Shown here in pieces: positions 48,115-60,984 of a stretch of 64,000 nucleotides of DNA; position 1 is the first letter of the stretch; each line of letters starts with the position of its first letter. Position numbers and translations under genes: made by a program. The notes below the pieces were generated by a model. It ran no database searches and was not told the origin of the DNA. It saw only the letters and a program-made list of their open reading frames with translations. Source of the stretch: Drosophila persimilis (taxonomy: Eukaryota > Arthropoda > Insecta > Diptera > Drosophilidae); the NCBI RefSeq assembly GCF_003286085.1, contig NW_020825312.1, positions 5,518,001 through 5,582,000 on the forward strand, written 5' to 3'.

Positions 48115-49353
48115 AGGCATGAAACACTTCAAATTAGAATTGTGACGGTAACATGAGACAGACAGACAGCCAGGCAGACAGACAGGCAGACATACAGACA
48201 GCTCTCTAAAGCGCAGTGATATTAAATAAAATTATGGGAACTAATTATAGGGGTGCACGCTCCCACACATCCATCGAAGGTTGCGGGTGAGGTGAGTTCT
48301 GCTCGGCTCTGCTCTTCCGCTTTCAGTTGCGTACAGAGCCGACCTGCCTCTTATGCCCCAGTCTGACATTTGACTGGCACGCAAACGTTCAGCATTATTA
48401 GCCACTTATGTTTAAATAATTTTTAAGTGCTGCCCCCACCTCAGCCGAGTAATAGTGGTAGTAGTAGGTGGTAAGACCCAGACCCTACCACATCGACGTG
48501 GGAATTATCAAATATAAAGCACAGAAAATGGGGGGAGCAAATGGTAAATACTCTTACGTACGTCTCTAATAAAGAAAAACTATTTTCATTGAAAGATCGT
48601 CCTGGTAAAGGGTTCCAAAAATTTCATCTGAATTAATTTAAGCCTTGATTGATATTGGTGAATCTATATACCTCTTCAAAGTTTACTATAATTACCAGAT
48701 GCTTCACATAATCTATATTTGTTCGATTATTCAAATTCTATACAGACGTTTTCACGACTTTTCAGCAACAATTAAAAAATTCCGTAGGAAATTCCCGAGC
48801 ATATCAATGACGAAATCTCTTTCTACTTCCTCGGTGCGTCGCCAACACAATTTAAAAGTAATAATACCCATTACATTAGACTCCCTGTACAGGAGCTGGT
48901 GAAACCCTGCTCTGTTGCATTGCGGCGAAGTTTAAGTGAAAAAGTTTTTTTGTTTTTCCTCGAAACTTTTCTGCATAGCAGAGGAAAACTGCAGCGGCTG
49001 CCATATCTACAGCCAGGAAAACCACAGACGCAGACAGAGACACAGACACTGGTCGGGGGAAGGACCTGCTCCCAGAAAGGGAAATGGGATCGGAACCAAA
49101 GAATGTTAACCGAAAACAAACAGCAAACATCGCTGTGACATTGATTTTTACGTGCCACTGGTCCAGGCCAAAGGAGAACCGGCCACAAATGGCAGCTAAA
49201 GCCATCATTAACACGCACAGAGCTAAGTTCAAATTGCCCGGGACCCGGTTTCCGACCTCTCATCCAGCTCCAGGAAGTTTCCACCTTCTTGAGGGAAGAA
49301 TTTAAGTAGCTTAGCGGAGTTGGATTGAAACAGCAGCACGTTGTAGCCCTACA

Positions 49354-49394
49354 GGCCAGGGCCAGGGCCAGGACCAGCACCAGGACCAGGACCC
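49354..49394 (+). repeat. GGGCCA/GGACCA hexamer array
   Basis: Six to seven hexamers, GGGCCA changing to GGACCA. Confidence 0.9.
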
Positions 49395-50456
49395 AGCCCG
49401 AACATTACACACAGGATCCAACCCCTTCCAAGATGTAAGAACACCAATGTTGTCAGACATTAAGACAATTGGACAGGACTGGAGAGAGTTCGTCCTGGTT
49501 GCAATTAAAGCCAAAGTAGTTTTTCGTTTTTAAAATAGTTTCCTTTTTGGCAAAAGAAAACGTACAGAGTGGATCTTCCCCCCTCTGCAGAGGAAAGTGT
49601 AGCAATTACTTTAATTATTGGCGGCAGGAAATGGGCTGACAGACAGAGCGGAAAAGAGAAGCGAAAAAAAGGCAAAAGAGGATAGTAGTTCTAGGATGGA
49701 CATTTGGCAAAAACGCGAATTTCCTTCAGCGAGGGTAGGTTGATACAAAAATCAAAGCTCTGCTTCGGGTTTTACAATTTAATAATCTAATTAGTATTCC
49801 AAATTGGGGGCTCACCTTGAAGAAATGGAAGCATTCAAGTGGTATGAATTATTTTCAAGTGGCTAACTTTCCTAAGACAACATGTTTCTCAATGGATTTA
49901 TTGTTATGTTTAGCTATATGGTTTGTTATCGGATCTTCGGTTACTTTTCGTAGCACCTTGGTAGCGACCCTCTATGTCCTACAATCTAGAATCCTAGCAA
50001 TCTGCACGTTTCGTTGCTAGCCACCCACGCCCATTCAATTACACACCAAGACAAGTCCACAATCGCTGGGTAGCCGTGATTTTAGTTTAATTTTTCTCTG
50101 GCACTGGCACTTTGATTTTTGTCTGGCACTGCAACTTTTTGGCGCCTTCTCGTTGATGTTTTATTGCAGCCCCTCTTCGGTCCGTTTTCGGCCCCTCCTC
50201 GGTAACTCTTCGGCCCCTCTTTGGTATCTTTCCGTGTAGTTCCTTTGTTAACGCTTCTGTCACGTAAAAAATTAGAGTGACCGCCCGCTGATAGCTGTTG
50301 GTCCGATGCCACTGCCACCCAAGCTGTTCGCCGCGCCATGCCCTCAAATGAAATCTTGCTCCGTTGTTTTTTGTAAATTGCAATGCAAACATTAAGCATG
50401 ATAAATGAATGAAATGCTGGCAATAACATATAAGGCAATTACCTTCTGCTTTCCTA

Positions 50457-50664
50457 TCAAATCGAAGTTTGTTGTTTTTGTACAGAACTGCATTTACCAC
50501 AACCGCCGAAAGAAATATCCCATACAAAAAGCAGGCAACGAGAGTTTCCGATAAAGCAAAAAGGCAGAGCCGCAGCTAGGTAGTCCGCATCCATCACAGT
50601 AGCTGTTGACAGCCAGCAAACAAAGGAAAATAAGAAATAAACTGGAAAAATAAAATTGAGTCAT
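50457..50664 (-). pseudogene. Secreted Cys-rich peptide with an apparent one-base frameshift
   Basis: The ATG opens a strong signal peptide (MTQFYFSSLFLIFLCLLA) followed by CDGCGLPSCG. The frame then loses its cysteines and stops at 50494. In the next frame, after a run of five T (50558-50562), the Cys pattern resumes and runs to a TGA at 50457. Over both frames the spacing is C-x2-C-x4-C-x4-C-x6-C-x11-C-x2-C, about 68 residues, as in a secreted disulphide-rich peptide. A perfect initiator (TCAGTC) lies 19 bases before the ATG. The break may be a sequencing error in the T-run, a fresh null allele or a pseudogene. Family unknown; D. melanogaster 71E, where comm lies, also houses small Cys-rich secreted peptides (Eig71E), but homology is not shown. 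Confidence 0.5.
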
Positions 50665-50679
50665 TTTGAATAGTTCCAC

Positions 50680-50685
50680 GACTGA
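50680..50685 (-). promoter_or_regulatory. Initiator element of the Cys-rich peptide gene
   Basis: TCAGTC on the minus strand exactly fits the fly initiator TCAKTY. A weak AT-rich ATATTT stretch sits about 25-30 bases upstream. The implied 5' UTR is 19 bases. Confidence 0.4.
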
Positions 50686-50940
50686 TGGATATTAAGAGAA
50701 TTATGAAATATTCCCGAAATCAAAGTCGTAATTCTTTCACACGTTAGTTTCATTGTCTGGAGACTTTGATTTTGACGTTTTGATTGGTATTGTCCTCCTT
50801 CTGGCATTCGTGTGCAGCCAATTTGTCCGGATTTCTGTGGGTACGGCTGCGGCCTGGGGAAGACGGAGCTAAGCGGCTTAGTCGCCTTATGAATAGAAAT
50901 TGCAGCCAAGTTGCGTTTCCTGTTTTTATATAATGACGTT

Positions 50941-51000
50941 GTCTGGCTGTCTGGCTGTCTGTCTATCCGTCTTTCTGGCTGGCTGGCTGGCTGGCTGGAT
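50941..51000 (+). repeat. TGGC/TGTC tetramer array
   Basis: CTGGCTGT units pass into five TGGC tetramers. Confidence 0.9.
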
Positions 51001-51798
51001 AGTTATTGATGATTATTACGTTGCGAGCTGGCGATTTGAAATCAGATTATCAACTTGAATGTTCTTGAGCTCGAAATGAAGAAGGAGCCTGTCGAAGGCG
51101 AAGGCACACGGTAAAATCCCCAATTTCCATTCCGATAATTGGCTCACGTTTCAGGTAAACACTGACACTCAGCATATGTGTGCTGTTCCGGGTGGGACTG
51201 GGGGTGGTAATGGGTTTCGGTGTGAATGTATCTGTGACTTTTAATTAAAAATGTTGCATCTCTGATTTTTGCAATAGTAAAAGTAAAGATACTGAAAGTT
51301 ATTCAGTGCGGAAGGTACGCTTTAAACACTATTGGGCGGAAGCCGGAGGGCGGAAGAAGCACGTATTGAATATTGGGCTGAAAATTTAATGGCTTTGGTG
51401 GGAAAATGGCTCACATCTTGAAGTTTTCATTCAATATAATACCAAAAAAGTAGGTTCAGCTTTAATCCAGCTACCGGTCTACCATACGAGTATCAGTTTA
51501 AGTAATTGGGAAAACTAATCTAAATTAGTGTTCAATCTCTTTCAATACTCAGACCACTTTCAGTTAAAGCATAATGCAAGTTTTATTAGGAACTTGGGAA
51601 CTACACACACACACTCGGACACACACTCCACAATACCATTTAATCATTGGACACCAGCATCGATCTGAGGACCGACCCTTAAATATACGAAAACACACAG
51701 ACGGACTTCACAAAATTAAGAAATTAGTACCAAATAGAAAACAAATTAGGAGAGGGTCTGGTCTGGTCTGTCTGTTTAAAGAGAAGCCTTAGCCAAAC

Positions 51799-51963
51799 AT
51801 GGCCATTAATTCCCAAGGGAAAATCACTCCCCTCCTGTACGTCAACCCCTTGTCCGCACTGAATGACAAAACCCAAGTGATGGTCAGTTTTTATGATGGT
51901 CAACCCGGACCCGCACATCCCAATGAGGCCGAGATAGCACAGAGCTCCGCTCATAAAAACTGA
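51799..51963 (+). CDS. Candidate short frame, 54 residues
   Basis: An ATG in near-ideal context (AAACATGG) opens a 54-codon frame beginning MAINSQGKITPLLYVNPL. It has balanced hydrophilic composition and no repeats. There is no signal peptide or membrane segment, and I see no TATA box or close AATAAA. It is below the length where coding is clear from composition alone. Confidence 0.2.
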   Translation: MAINSQGKITPLLYVNPLSALNDKTQVMVSFYDGQPGPAHPNEAEIAQSSAHKN

Positions 51964-53009
51964 CCGCTGTCCACTGACGAGACGAGGAAATAAGAAATTC
52001 CTACCCTCGGCCGCTTTGGTCCAATCGCAATCATGTGTTCGACCGTCAATTATGCGGTCCATGGGCAATAATTGAAGTATCTTCCGATAACGAAATTGCT
52101 CCGACAATTTCTGTCTTCCCTGACACAAAATCAAATGCTATTTCCAAGATTGCCTAGGGGACCTGCGATTTGCATAGACAGTGGAAAAGAAAACTCCACT
52201 GACGAGGCTGCATACGTAATGTCATTGATTAACTGAATGACAAGTTGACAAAACTTGAGCTTCGCTTCGCAACTCGTGGAAAATTCTCTGCCAGACTGGG
52301 ACTGAGACTGACTGTACCCAATCAAGAAAAGCTGGAGTGTATATGTACCAACGCGGGTTTAGTTTGGGCCTTAAAACGAATCTTACAGTAAAGACCTTGG
52401 GTCTGTTTCAGTAGCGTAGCTCACAAAAGTTATTTTATTTGTATTTCTCAATATAAAGTTGGGATTTATTTTATAAATGAGCAAATATTAAAGATTTAAG
52501 ACTAAAACCAGAGGGAAGAAGAAATGAAATTGTGGTCTGACCAATTTTATAATAAAATAATAGTCATTACACTAAAATGATTATAGTTTAAATAGTGATG
52601 ATATATGGTCTGCAATGAAAATGGGACCCCATATGAAAGAGTCTGCGAGAGCGTGAGAAATTCGGAGCCAAATATTCACTTTCCCTCGTGGTTCCCCCTC
52701 CGGGCATGGAACACCAACACCAGAATGCCTAAATAATCAATCCCTCCATCAACCACCTTTTGGGTTCAAGTTCGGCATGTTCAAGCCTTTGGCTGTCATT
52801 TTAAAAATAACATTTTCTTCAATTTGAGCTGTGACAAAACGAAGCCTTTAAACGAATTTTTGAAAAATTTGTGCGTCAAGTAAAAATTCTCCCCATCGAC
52901 AGCCAGACAGGCGTAAGATTAAGATTCTCAGGAAGAGCAAAAATAACATTAGGAATTTACATATACGACTTGAACTCCCCACATCTGAGATGTACATCAG
53001 TATGCAGTA

Positions 53010-53034
53010 TATATGTACTTCATACGTACATATA
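53010..53034. repeat. 9-bp perfect hairpin
   Basis: TATATGTAC pairs with GTACATATA around a 7-base loop. The palindrome GATGTACATC lies 12 bases upstream. Confidence 0.85.
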
Positions 53035-53073
53035 AAAATAAACACAGTTTTTCGTCGCACTCCTTCATCTCTA

Positions 53074-53095
53074 TCTGGCGCTGGCGCTGGCGCTG
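53074..53095 (+). repeat. CTGGCG hexamer repeat
   Basis: Three copies of CTGGCG, then CTG. Confidence 0.85.
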
Positions 53096-53798
53096 TCTTT
53101 GTCTCTCTGGAGGCATTCGTTGATATAAAAATATGAAGCGGAAAATCAGTGACAGTAGCCGAGCGCCCGCCTCCACGTCGCAGTCCTCCTGTGGCTGCCT
53201 GGGAGTTCTGAAGTGGAGTTAAATTACTTTTGCTGGGAGGGAGGGGATAGAGAGGTGGTTTTGAACGGGGTGGGGGATGGTGGAGGGATCTACTGGTGAT
53301 TCTGGTACGGGTACCGATGCATTTACCTTCCCTTCTTTTTCCCTTGTTGGTCCGATCTGTCTGTTAGCTTGTCCGATTTGACAGACAGCGAATGATATAT
53401 GGCTTTATGTGCAATAAAAAAAAAGAGGGAGGAAGCTTAAAAAAGGACTCAGTCGAAAATCAGACAAAAAGGTTTGCTGATGTGTCTAGTAAATGGCATT
53501 CTGATATTTGGCAACTACTGTTGTCTATTGATTTTCCTCACTTTCTAAAATCCACAATCCATCCAAAAGCACTTTAATGTCTTAGCACCCAATGGAAGTC
53601 GAACTACAGTATAAATAATCGACCCCTATATACACGGACTGCCTTCATTATTCATTAATTTATGGGAAAATCATGTAAATTTAACTGGGCATCAAACTTG
53701 AGTATTATGATTATTGGTAAACTCTCCATTTCACCCAGACACGATGACTTTTAATGGCATTGCTTCCACAATTAAATGATTTCTAATTGCTGACAGAC

Positions 53799-53845
53799 TC
53801 TCGCTCTCGTTCCCGTTCCCGTTCTCGCACTCGCACTCGCTCTCA
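53799..53845 (+). repeat. CTCTCG/TTCCCG hexamer array
   Basis: Eight pyrimidine-rich hexamers: CGCTCT, CGTTCC, CGCACT. Confidence 0.9.
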
Positions 53846-54386
53846 AACGAATGATTTGATGATTTATTGTGCCCTGAGCCTCCCAGCTTATAATTTGTCA
53901 TTTTTCCTTGACGGTTTGTTTTGATAAAGATTTATTATGACATTTCCATTTTTTGTTGGTAATTAATGATATGGACGTAGTAAATAGGCACACAGAGAAG
54001 GAATCTTCAGCAGTTTTTATGCTGGAAATTGATTGAGATAATCAAATGAATGCGATTGTGATAGAGTAATAAAAACCTGATCGGGTCGAGAGTGAGCTCT
54101 GTGTGGGGACTTTGTAAGGGCGCTCTATTAATGTCTTAATTATGAGATTGTAGGGAAATTGATTTCAGAATGCCCATAATATCATCATATCATCACTCTA
54201 TATAATTTGTATCTTATTTTAGGAGGAATTGAAAAGGGTTCTATACTACTATCCAAGACCCAAACTCCGAATAGGCTACCACCTTCTTAAAGTCATTTCT
54301 TATGACTGAGTACAGCTGAGTTTTCAAAATCATTAGCTGTGGGCGGAGACCTGTTTTGTGTAGGCCTGCCGCTGCCACCTTCCGTA

Positions 54387-54416
54387 CATATGTACATGTA
54401 CCAGTATGTACATATG
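54387..54416. repeat. 11-bp perfect hairpin
   Basis: CATATGTACAT pairs with ATGTACATATG around an 8-base loop, the longest perfect stem I found in the window. Confidence 0.9.
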
Positions 54417-57400
54417 GCGGAGCTTAGCCACAAAGGACTAAAGGAATAGCAATTCAAACACCCAACCAGAGCGAGCACATTTCGGGGATTTACATTGATA
54501 ACGTTAATGGAATGGAATGCGTGCGAGCTGGCACTGGCTGACGCGACTACAATTCCGATTTCATATCCCCACGGAGAATACGAATATGTGCAGAAATTTG
54601 AATTTCTTTGAGCGTCGTTACACGCCAAACGGAAGTTGTATACTAAGAGTTGCACTGGAAAGCACCCAGCTCGTACGTTCCATTTCCCATTCATGTCCAG
54701 GAACATGCTCTCAACATGCATACGACAGCGAGGACATGCAATTTTTATGGCTCTCATTTTGCCATTCGAAATGGGACTGGTGGGGGGGAAATGTTTTAGT
54801 TGTATGTTTTTTAGGGCGGCTTCAGGAGAGGAAATGAAAAGCGCCTAATCTAACAAATTTTCGTGCTAATTTAGGTCAAAGCCGGATTTGCATACACTTT
54901 GCCCTGTGGTACAGGCTTCACCTTTTACCACCGTATCAGAGTCCATTAGAGCCGAGCCAGAGGACATAATTTTTGATGCCGACGTCTCGGCATCCACCTC
55001 CCCTTTCCGTCACACTCGTTCCCACTCGTAAGTCATCCTGGCATGTACAAATTCGGTACAAAAAATTCCAAGACTGGCCCTTATGCCGAAAGCCATTAGC
55101 CCAAACACCCAATTCCTAACTGGGTCTGCCGGTCCAAATGGAATTTTGTCATAAAATTTTCTCTCGTGGTTCTTGTCCTTTTACTTGTCCTTTTCCTAGG
55201 GCTCATGCATATTTCAATAGACTTGAATTAAAAAAAAAGTGTAGTTAGGGGCAGAGGAAATTTTTGATCATTTCGTTTGTGTTTTCCTTTCTTTATGAAA
55301 AAGGTGCAAAATATTTTATCCAATATTTGACCAATTATCTTTCTAATTGTGTAATGGGAATTACATTAATAAAAAAACACGTTAAATCAATTCCGTATTG
55401 CAGTGCAATATGGGCCTCTTGATACAAGATACAAGTCTGCCCAATATTGCACAATATCAACATTGGCTTTGGAAAATATCCGTTTACCTCGGTGACTGCC
55501 AGCTCCCGCCCTTTAGGATTGTACACTTTGAGTTTAAATTTGTAGTTTGTAGGAAAGTAATTTCCGAATTTATCAAACGAGTTTTGCCATACACTTATTG
55601 AATATGACTTTTATTTAAAACCCTGCGAATCCTAAGATCCAAACATATTGCAGATAGAACAGCTTCATTAGCAGTAAGCGGCTCTTCCCAAGTTTCTAGG
55701 CATTTGGCAAGATCGTAACTCACATCATTCTTCAAAGCTTCTTTCTTGGTTTCCAGCCAAAGTTTGTAGAATCCGGCAAATGGATTTTCTTACTATGCGA
55801 TTATTTCGCGCCTTTGATTTTTTAATTAAGGTGCTCTTTCGAAAATTATTGAAGCTTAATCGAACGACGATCGGTTGATCGGTAAACCTTCATTAAGTCA
55901 CGATTCAATCGAAATCCTATTGAAGTGTAGATCCAAATATATATCCATTTTCGATAAGCACCTCCAACTCTTTTTTCAGAAAATATTTGAAAAAACTCTT
56001 TATTTAAAGTAATATAATACAAATTGAAAGCTATTTTAAAATGACAAATTAATACTTAACTTCATTATAAAAACTAAAATTAGAATCCCTACCATCCCTG
56101 CTTTCAACTAAATACTTAAATGATCGATTAAGCGAAACCGTGCCATTCTTCAAGTCCCTTTTTACCACAAATATTTCTCCTTGTGCCCCATACGTTGTAC
56201 CCCATGTAGTATACCATTTCACCGCGCCAGGTCGCTCGGGGCTATCAGATAGGGTGCGTCGTATGGTAATGCTCCAACTAAATAAGCTAGAAGTTATAAA
56301 TTAACATTGATAGCTGGCACGAATGCCCCCATAATGCTGCACTTTCGCAGCTGCTGGCAAAGAATATCAATCAAACGTCAGAAAGAGAGGATTTCAACGT
56401 GGCGCTAACTTATTGTTAAGCCCATTTCAGTCGTGGGCTGGGGACTGCCCTGGACTGTAGACTCGATTGGGCTGGTTCTATGCTCCGTTTTAGGCGTGTT
56501 TCTGCCCGTCCCGGCCGCACTAAGTGCACACTTGCGTGCCAACACGCCCAACCAACCCGTTCGAAGGTGTAAAAAGGGGCGTGTCCGGTCGGTTGGAGGT
56601 GACACCAAGAGGCGGCCAGCTATCAATTTGCATAAAGCTATTGCCGTTTGTATGCCAGGAACTTGGCACGAAAACGGGGACCAAAACCTTTCATAATTAC
56701 TGATTGTATGTTTAAATTATGAAGTTGTGCAAATTACTCTGGCAATTGCCAGGCATTTACCATCAAGAATAATTCTGTGAATAAAACTCTAGTTATCATT
56801 TGCATTTCCACCGATTGTAATTATTATTGAATTAAAATTAAATTACTGTAACTCTGAAAAGGGCTTGGTATTTTCTTATCTTCGACTGGCCGCACCTTTG
56901 CCGCACTTGATCAATTATTTTTGGATTTGCTCTGGTTGATGGTTGAAGTGTGACATTTCCGCTTTTCAGCTCTTTGGAAAAGTCCCTCAGAGTTGAATGC
57001 ACTCATTTCTATTTGAGAATAACCTCGCCTGACCTGGCTCGACTCTGACCTACTCCACTCCTACAAGAAAATGCAATTTCCTTTCTCCATTTTTCATATG
57101 GGCATTAAGCGCAGTTTCCACATTTCAATTTTCAGAACAAGAAGCCCCCTACTACCACAGCAATTTCCTGCTGGGCTGGCAGGCATATAAAAATTAATAT
57201 TTGATAGAGTTACCTAACAGCCAGAAAGAAAGGCTGGGCTTCGGAGTGCGAAACACTTAATACCCTGAAGATCTAACTATATGAAGGTGATAGACAGATA
57301 GATGAAATATGATAGCTGAAGATCTATATGACAAACATACCTAATGATGTTCTCTGATTTTGAGCTGAATACAAATACGCTTGTATGGGAAACTAAAATT

Positions 57401-57538
57401 GTAAACAATTGGCTCTTTTGTTCCAACGTAAAGCATATAAGATAACTTCAAGGCTGAACTTTGCCCAAAACCATAATGCTCTCTTCCAGGGTATACGAAT
57501 TCAGCACAGAAACTCGCTTTGTTATGATTCCAGAACTG

Positions 57539-57581
57539 GAGCTCCTGCTCCTGCTCCTTGCTGTGGCTGTGGCTGTGGCTG
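57539..57581 (+). repeat. GCTCCT and GGCTGT arrays
   Basis: Three GCTCCT units, then four GGCTGT units. Confidence 0.85.
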
Positions 57582-59507
57582 AGGTAGCACTCTGGGCATA
57601 TCGAAAAAGTGTGCTTAAAAATACATGAGAAGTCAGTCTGCTGGAAAAGTGGGTGAAAGCGTCGGCTATATTTAAAACTAGCTTTATTTCCATTTAAGTT
57701 ATAAATTACAAGAGGCTTGGTTTGTCCTGGCGCCAGGGCGACACACACGCGGCCAGACAATTACCTGGTATTGTCCTTGCCCCTTGACATATTTTTTTTC
57801 TGGCTTTGTCCGACCACAAAAGACACACATTAAATGCACCAAAGGATGCCAAGGCCGTACACATTTCAAAACACATAAATTTATTTGGGAAAAATTCTCA
57901 CGCATTCACCTGTGGCTAAGCTCACGTCCACTTTTCCTCCCCAGTGATATAACAAAAGGGAGTTTCCCCCTTCGAAACGTGGGCACAACAAAGACCAACA
58001 AAGAGAAGACAAAGACTCAATGACGACGCATCGCGACGTCTTGCCGTGGTGCAGCCTCAGGAAAAACCATCTCAAGAATAGGACGGTCTCAGTTTCTCGT
58101 TAACCAATTTCTATTATTCTCCGAACAGGCTTTTGTACTATTCTAGTTTTCTATAAAAATGGGTTCGACATTGTCTGTGTGTAAAGTGCTGAGCCCGTCG
58201 CATAAAGTATGAAGCATACTAATATATTGCCAGGCGTACGTCAATAACATATGTATTCATACTCGTATGTGTGTATTGTGTGGTTTTATAGCCCAAAAGA
58301 AGCAGGGGAAATAAAGATCGTGTCGGCCAAGAGTGGGCTCTAAAAATATAATTTCTTGACCATTTTTCCAATTAAATGAGGCAAAGCAAATTATTATAAA
58401 TATCTACAATTCAAGAGGCAACATAAATGCTGGATATGCACGTAGGTTGATCATTTTGTTGAGGTCTGACAAACTATTCTTGAACTAAAACTAGTAATAA
58501 TACAATACAAACTACTCGTGTGCGCCTTTCTGTATTAAATCATTATAACTGGAATTGCTTGAAAAACTGAGATTAGCTCGATCATCATTCGAGGGCTCAA
58601 AAGTTCGCCCATATTGCACTCGTAGCCTAACCCACCGCAACTGTAGTTACAGCTCGAAACTTTTCTGAGCCGAAGCCCCGACCGAGCAATCATTGTCAAG
58701 TTTAGCAGAGGCATCGTGACAGTTTTCGTTTTCGCCAACCACTAAATGTCAAACTTTGTGACATGGCTGAGTGCGAGACAGAGAGATACAGCCGGTGGGG
58801 AGGGCGTCCGTCCTTGCTCACATGTGACATTCAAGTGTCATCGTAGGGGCACGCCCTGCCCTGTCTTGAATTTTTATGAGGATGACAGCTAAATGTGTGG
58901 AATCCCAGCGAAGGCAATAGTACAATGGAGAGACTGAAATTTTGCATAATTAAATTTTGTGAAAGTTTTTTAGAGCTTCTTCCAGAGCAGCTACACAAAG
59001 GATCTGCGATGCCTGCAAATCAGCATAAAATAATTGAAAATGTGTACGGCGGCTTCGGTTCTATTTGAATAAACGCAATTTGAATGCAAAAGCACGAAGT
59101 GCAAACAAGATGGCCACGTAAAGGGATGCGAACCGGAATGGGAGGCTTAGGAGATGTGCTAGCTGGCACCTCCTGTCTGCTGTTGATAGATGGATGGCAC
59201 TGGCTGGGGCGGGGTGTCTAATGGAGTTTTAGGTAGATGGAAATCAAAGCAAAGCCAGCAATTGGGCGGGGGGGATTCATGTTTCTTTTTTTTTTGGTCA
59301 GCATTCAATTTATTCAACCTTACTCTCCTTTCACTCCACGTCTCCTATCTGTAACAGACCATTGTTCAGTGCCTTTGTCACTTTTTCCCTCGTCTAATCT
59401 AATTTGCCAGCAAAAATCAACGGTTCTAGGCCAAAGCCTATACGGGCCTTGTTTGCCATTTTCCAATTCAGAAATGTCCACACCTACGCGCAGACAATTG
59501 AGCGTGC

Positions 59508-59562
59508 AGGCACTGGCAGTGGCAGTGGCACCAGCAACGGCAAAGGCAACGGCAAAGGGAAA
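59508..59562 (+). repeat. GGCAGT/GGCAAC/GGCAAA hexamer array
   Basis: About eight GGCANN hexamers. Confidence 0.85.
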
Positions 59563-59869
59563 GAGCAACAGCAGCAAAAAAGGTTAATGCCATTTGACAG
59601 TTGACAATTATAACAATTGTCATAGCATTTAACAGGAGAACTGAACTGTTAGGGGGAGGACTAGGCAAAAGAGCAAAAGAGATGGCGAAAATAGTCGGTC
59701 GGTATTTTGTCCGCACGGCAGCAAAGGAAAAGGGATGAAGGGGACTAAATGGCAGAATGAAGAAGGAAGAAGGAAATGTTAACCCCAGTGGGCTCGGCAC
59801 AATCCACGATACGCTTTGTCCTGTCACTCACTTACCCTTTTTTGCATGTCAGCGGACATTAGTTGTCCT

Positions 59870-59932
59870 TTTTGTTGTTGTTGTTGTTCTTGCTGTTGTT
59901 GGTGTTGGTGTTGCTGTTGGTGTTGCTGCTGG
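59870..59932 (+). repeat. TTG/GTTGCT repeat
   Basis: TTG triplets pass into GTTGGT and GTTGCT hexamers. A CCCACC/CCCCCA tract follows at 60018-60045. Confidence 0.9.
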
Positions 59933-60958
59933 TCCTCTTCCACAGCTTGGACGCTGCCTTACTGGACAACATTTGCAGAGTCATTGTCGGGATTCGGAAT
60001 CGGAACCACGTATCGCCCACACCCACCCCCACCCCCGCACCACATCCCGGCACCCTTAGCTATCCTTTCACTTCTCCTCTCTCCCTTGCCGACGCTCTAT
60101 GCGCTGACCCTATCCCTTTGTTCGCACTTTTCGCCAGCTTTGCATATGTGCAAATAATTTAGCATCCTAGATTACTCCAGATTAGGGAACCCTGTTGGTT
60201 TGTCTGCTGGCTTGTTTGTTGGTCTACTGCTTGCTGGCCAAATAAAAACTGTAGTTTTTGGCTGGCAATGGCAGTCGCTTTGGCTTTGGAGTTTCTCTGA
60301 GCTAATACAAGTACAATTGGGCCTTGGGTGCAACGTACTAGAGAGTATTGTATTGGGATGATGGAAATAGTATGATTCTGTCACGGGATTGGGCGATACT
60401 CGTAGCTTTTCTTAGAGCTGCACCTTAGGACATATCCTGTTTTCTCATGCATATTTGACCTCTCGCCGGATTGATCTGCAGCAACGATTTCTCCCCCATT
60501 TGCTTATACATATATCTTATATATTTATATATTTTCCTTTTGCTGCTGCTTCTGCTTCCCCTTTCTGGTTTATTATTCTATACGACAAAATCGCACTAGA
60601 GCTGAGAGCTGGCTCTTTAGAGCTTTACTCATCCGCCCCAGCAGTAGGTCGGAGTCCCAGCCGGAGTCCTGTCAAGTCAAAAGTGTCTCATTTCTTCTTA
60701 TCTATACATTCGGAATTGGCTGCTCAAAGTTCGACGAGGCGAGCAAATATGAAAAGTTTTCAGATCCCCTTTTGCGAAGGCAAATTCAGCTCCATCTTTA
60801 ACGGCATCTCCAAGAGAGAGGGAAATGGCAGAACACACATATATCAACACTCTGCAGTGCACACTGCACACTGCACACTCCTACGAGTGCCATATACGCG
60901 ACTCAACACTTCAACTTGTGCCAAATGCATAAAAGTGCAACGAGATGTGATAAGGAGA

Positions 60959-60984
60959 AGCCCAGCCCAGCCCAGCCCAGCCCA
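60959..60984 (+). repeat. CCCAG pentamer array
   Basis: Five copies of CCCAG inside an open but non-ATG-initiated frame. Confidence 0.9.

Larger units (their letters stand above)
37270..50450. other. Gene-poor intergenic region
   Basis: About 13 kb. Apart from the weak candidate at 39.1 kb, I see no gene. The region holds minisatellites at 41.65, 42.8, 43.2, 44.1, 48.1 and 49.35 kb, a GTATC/GATAC-rich patch with hairpins at 40.49-40.81 kb, and TACGAGT heptamers at 39847, 40910, 42588, 44442 and 47994. Confidence 0.5.

Noticed and set aside
48871-49380. 169-codon minus-strand frame
   Set aside because: Overlaps a GGGCCA minisatellite and a competing frame; composition is Cys/Ser-rich without pattern.
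57341-57760. 139-codon minus-strand frame
   Set aside because: No ATG in the first two thirds; opens at TTG and includes a GGCTGT repeat translated as His-Ser.
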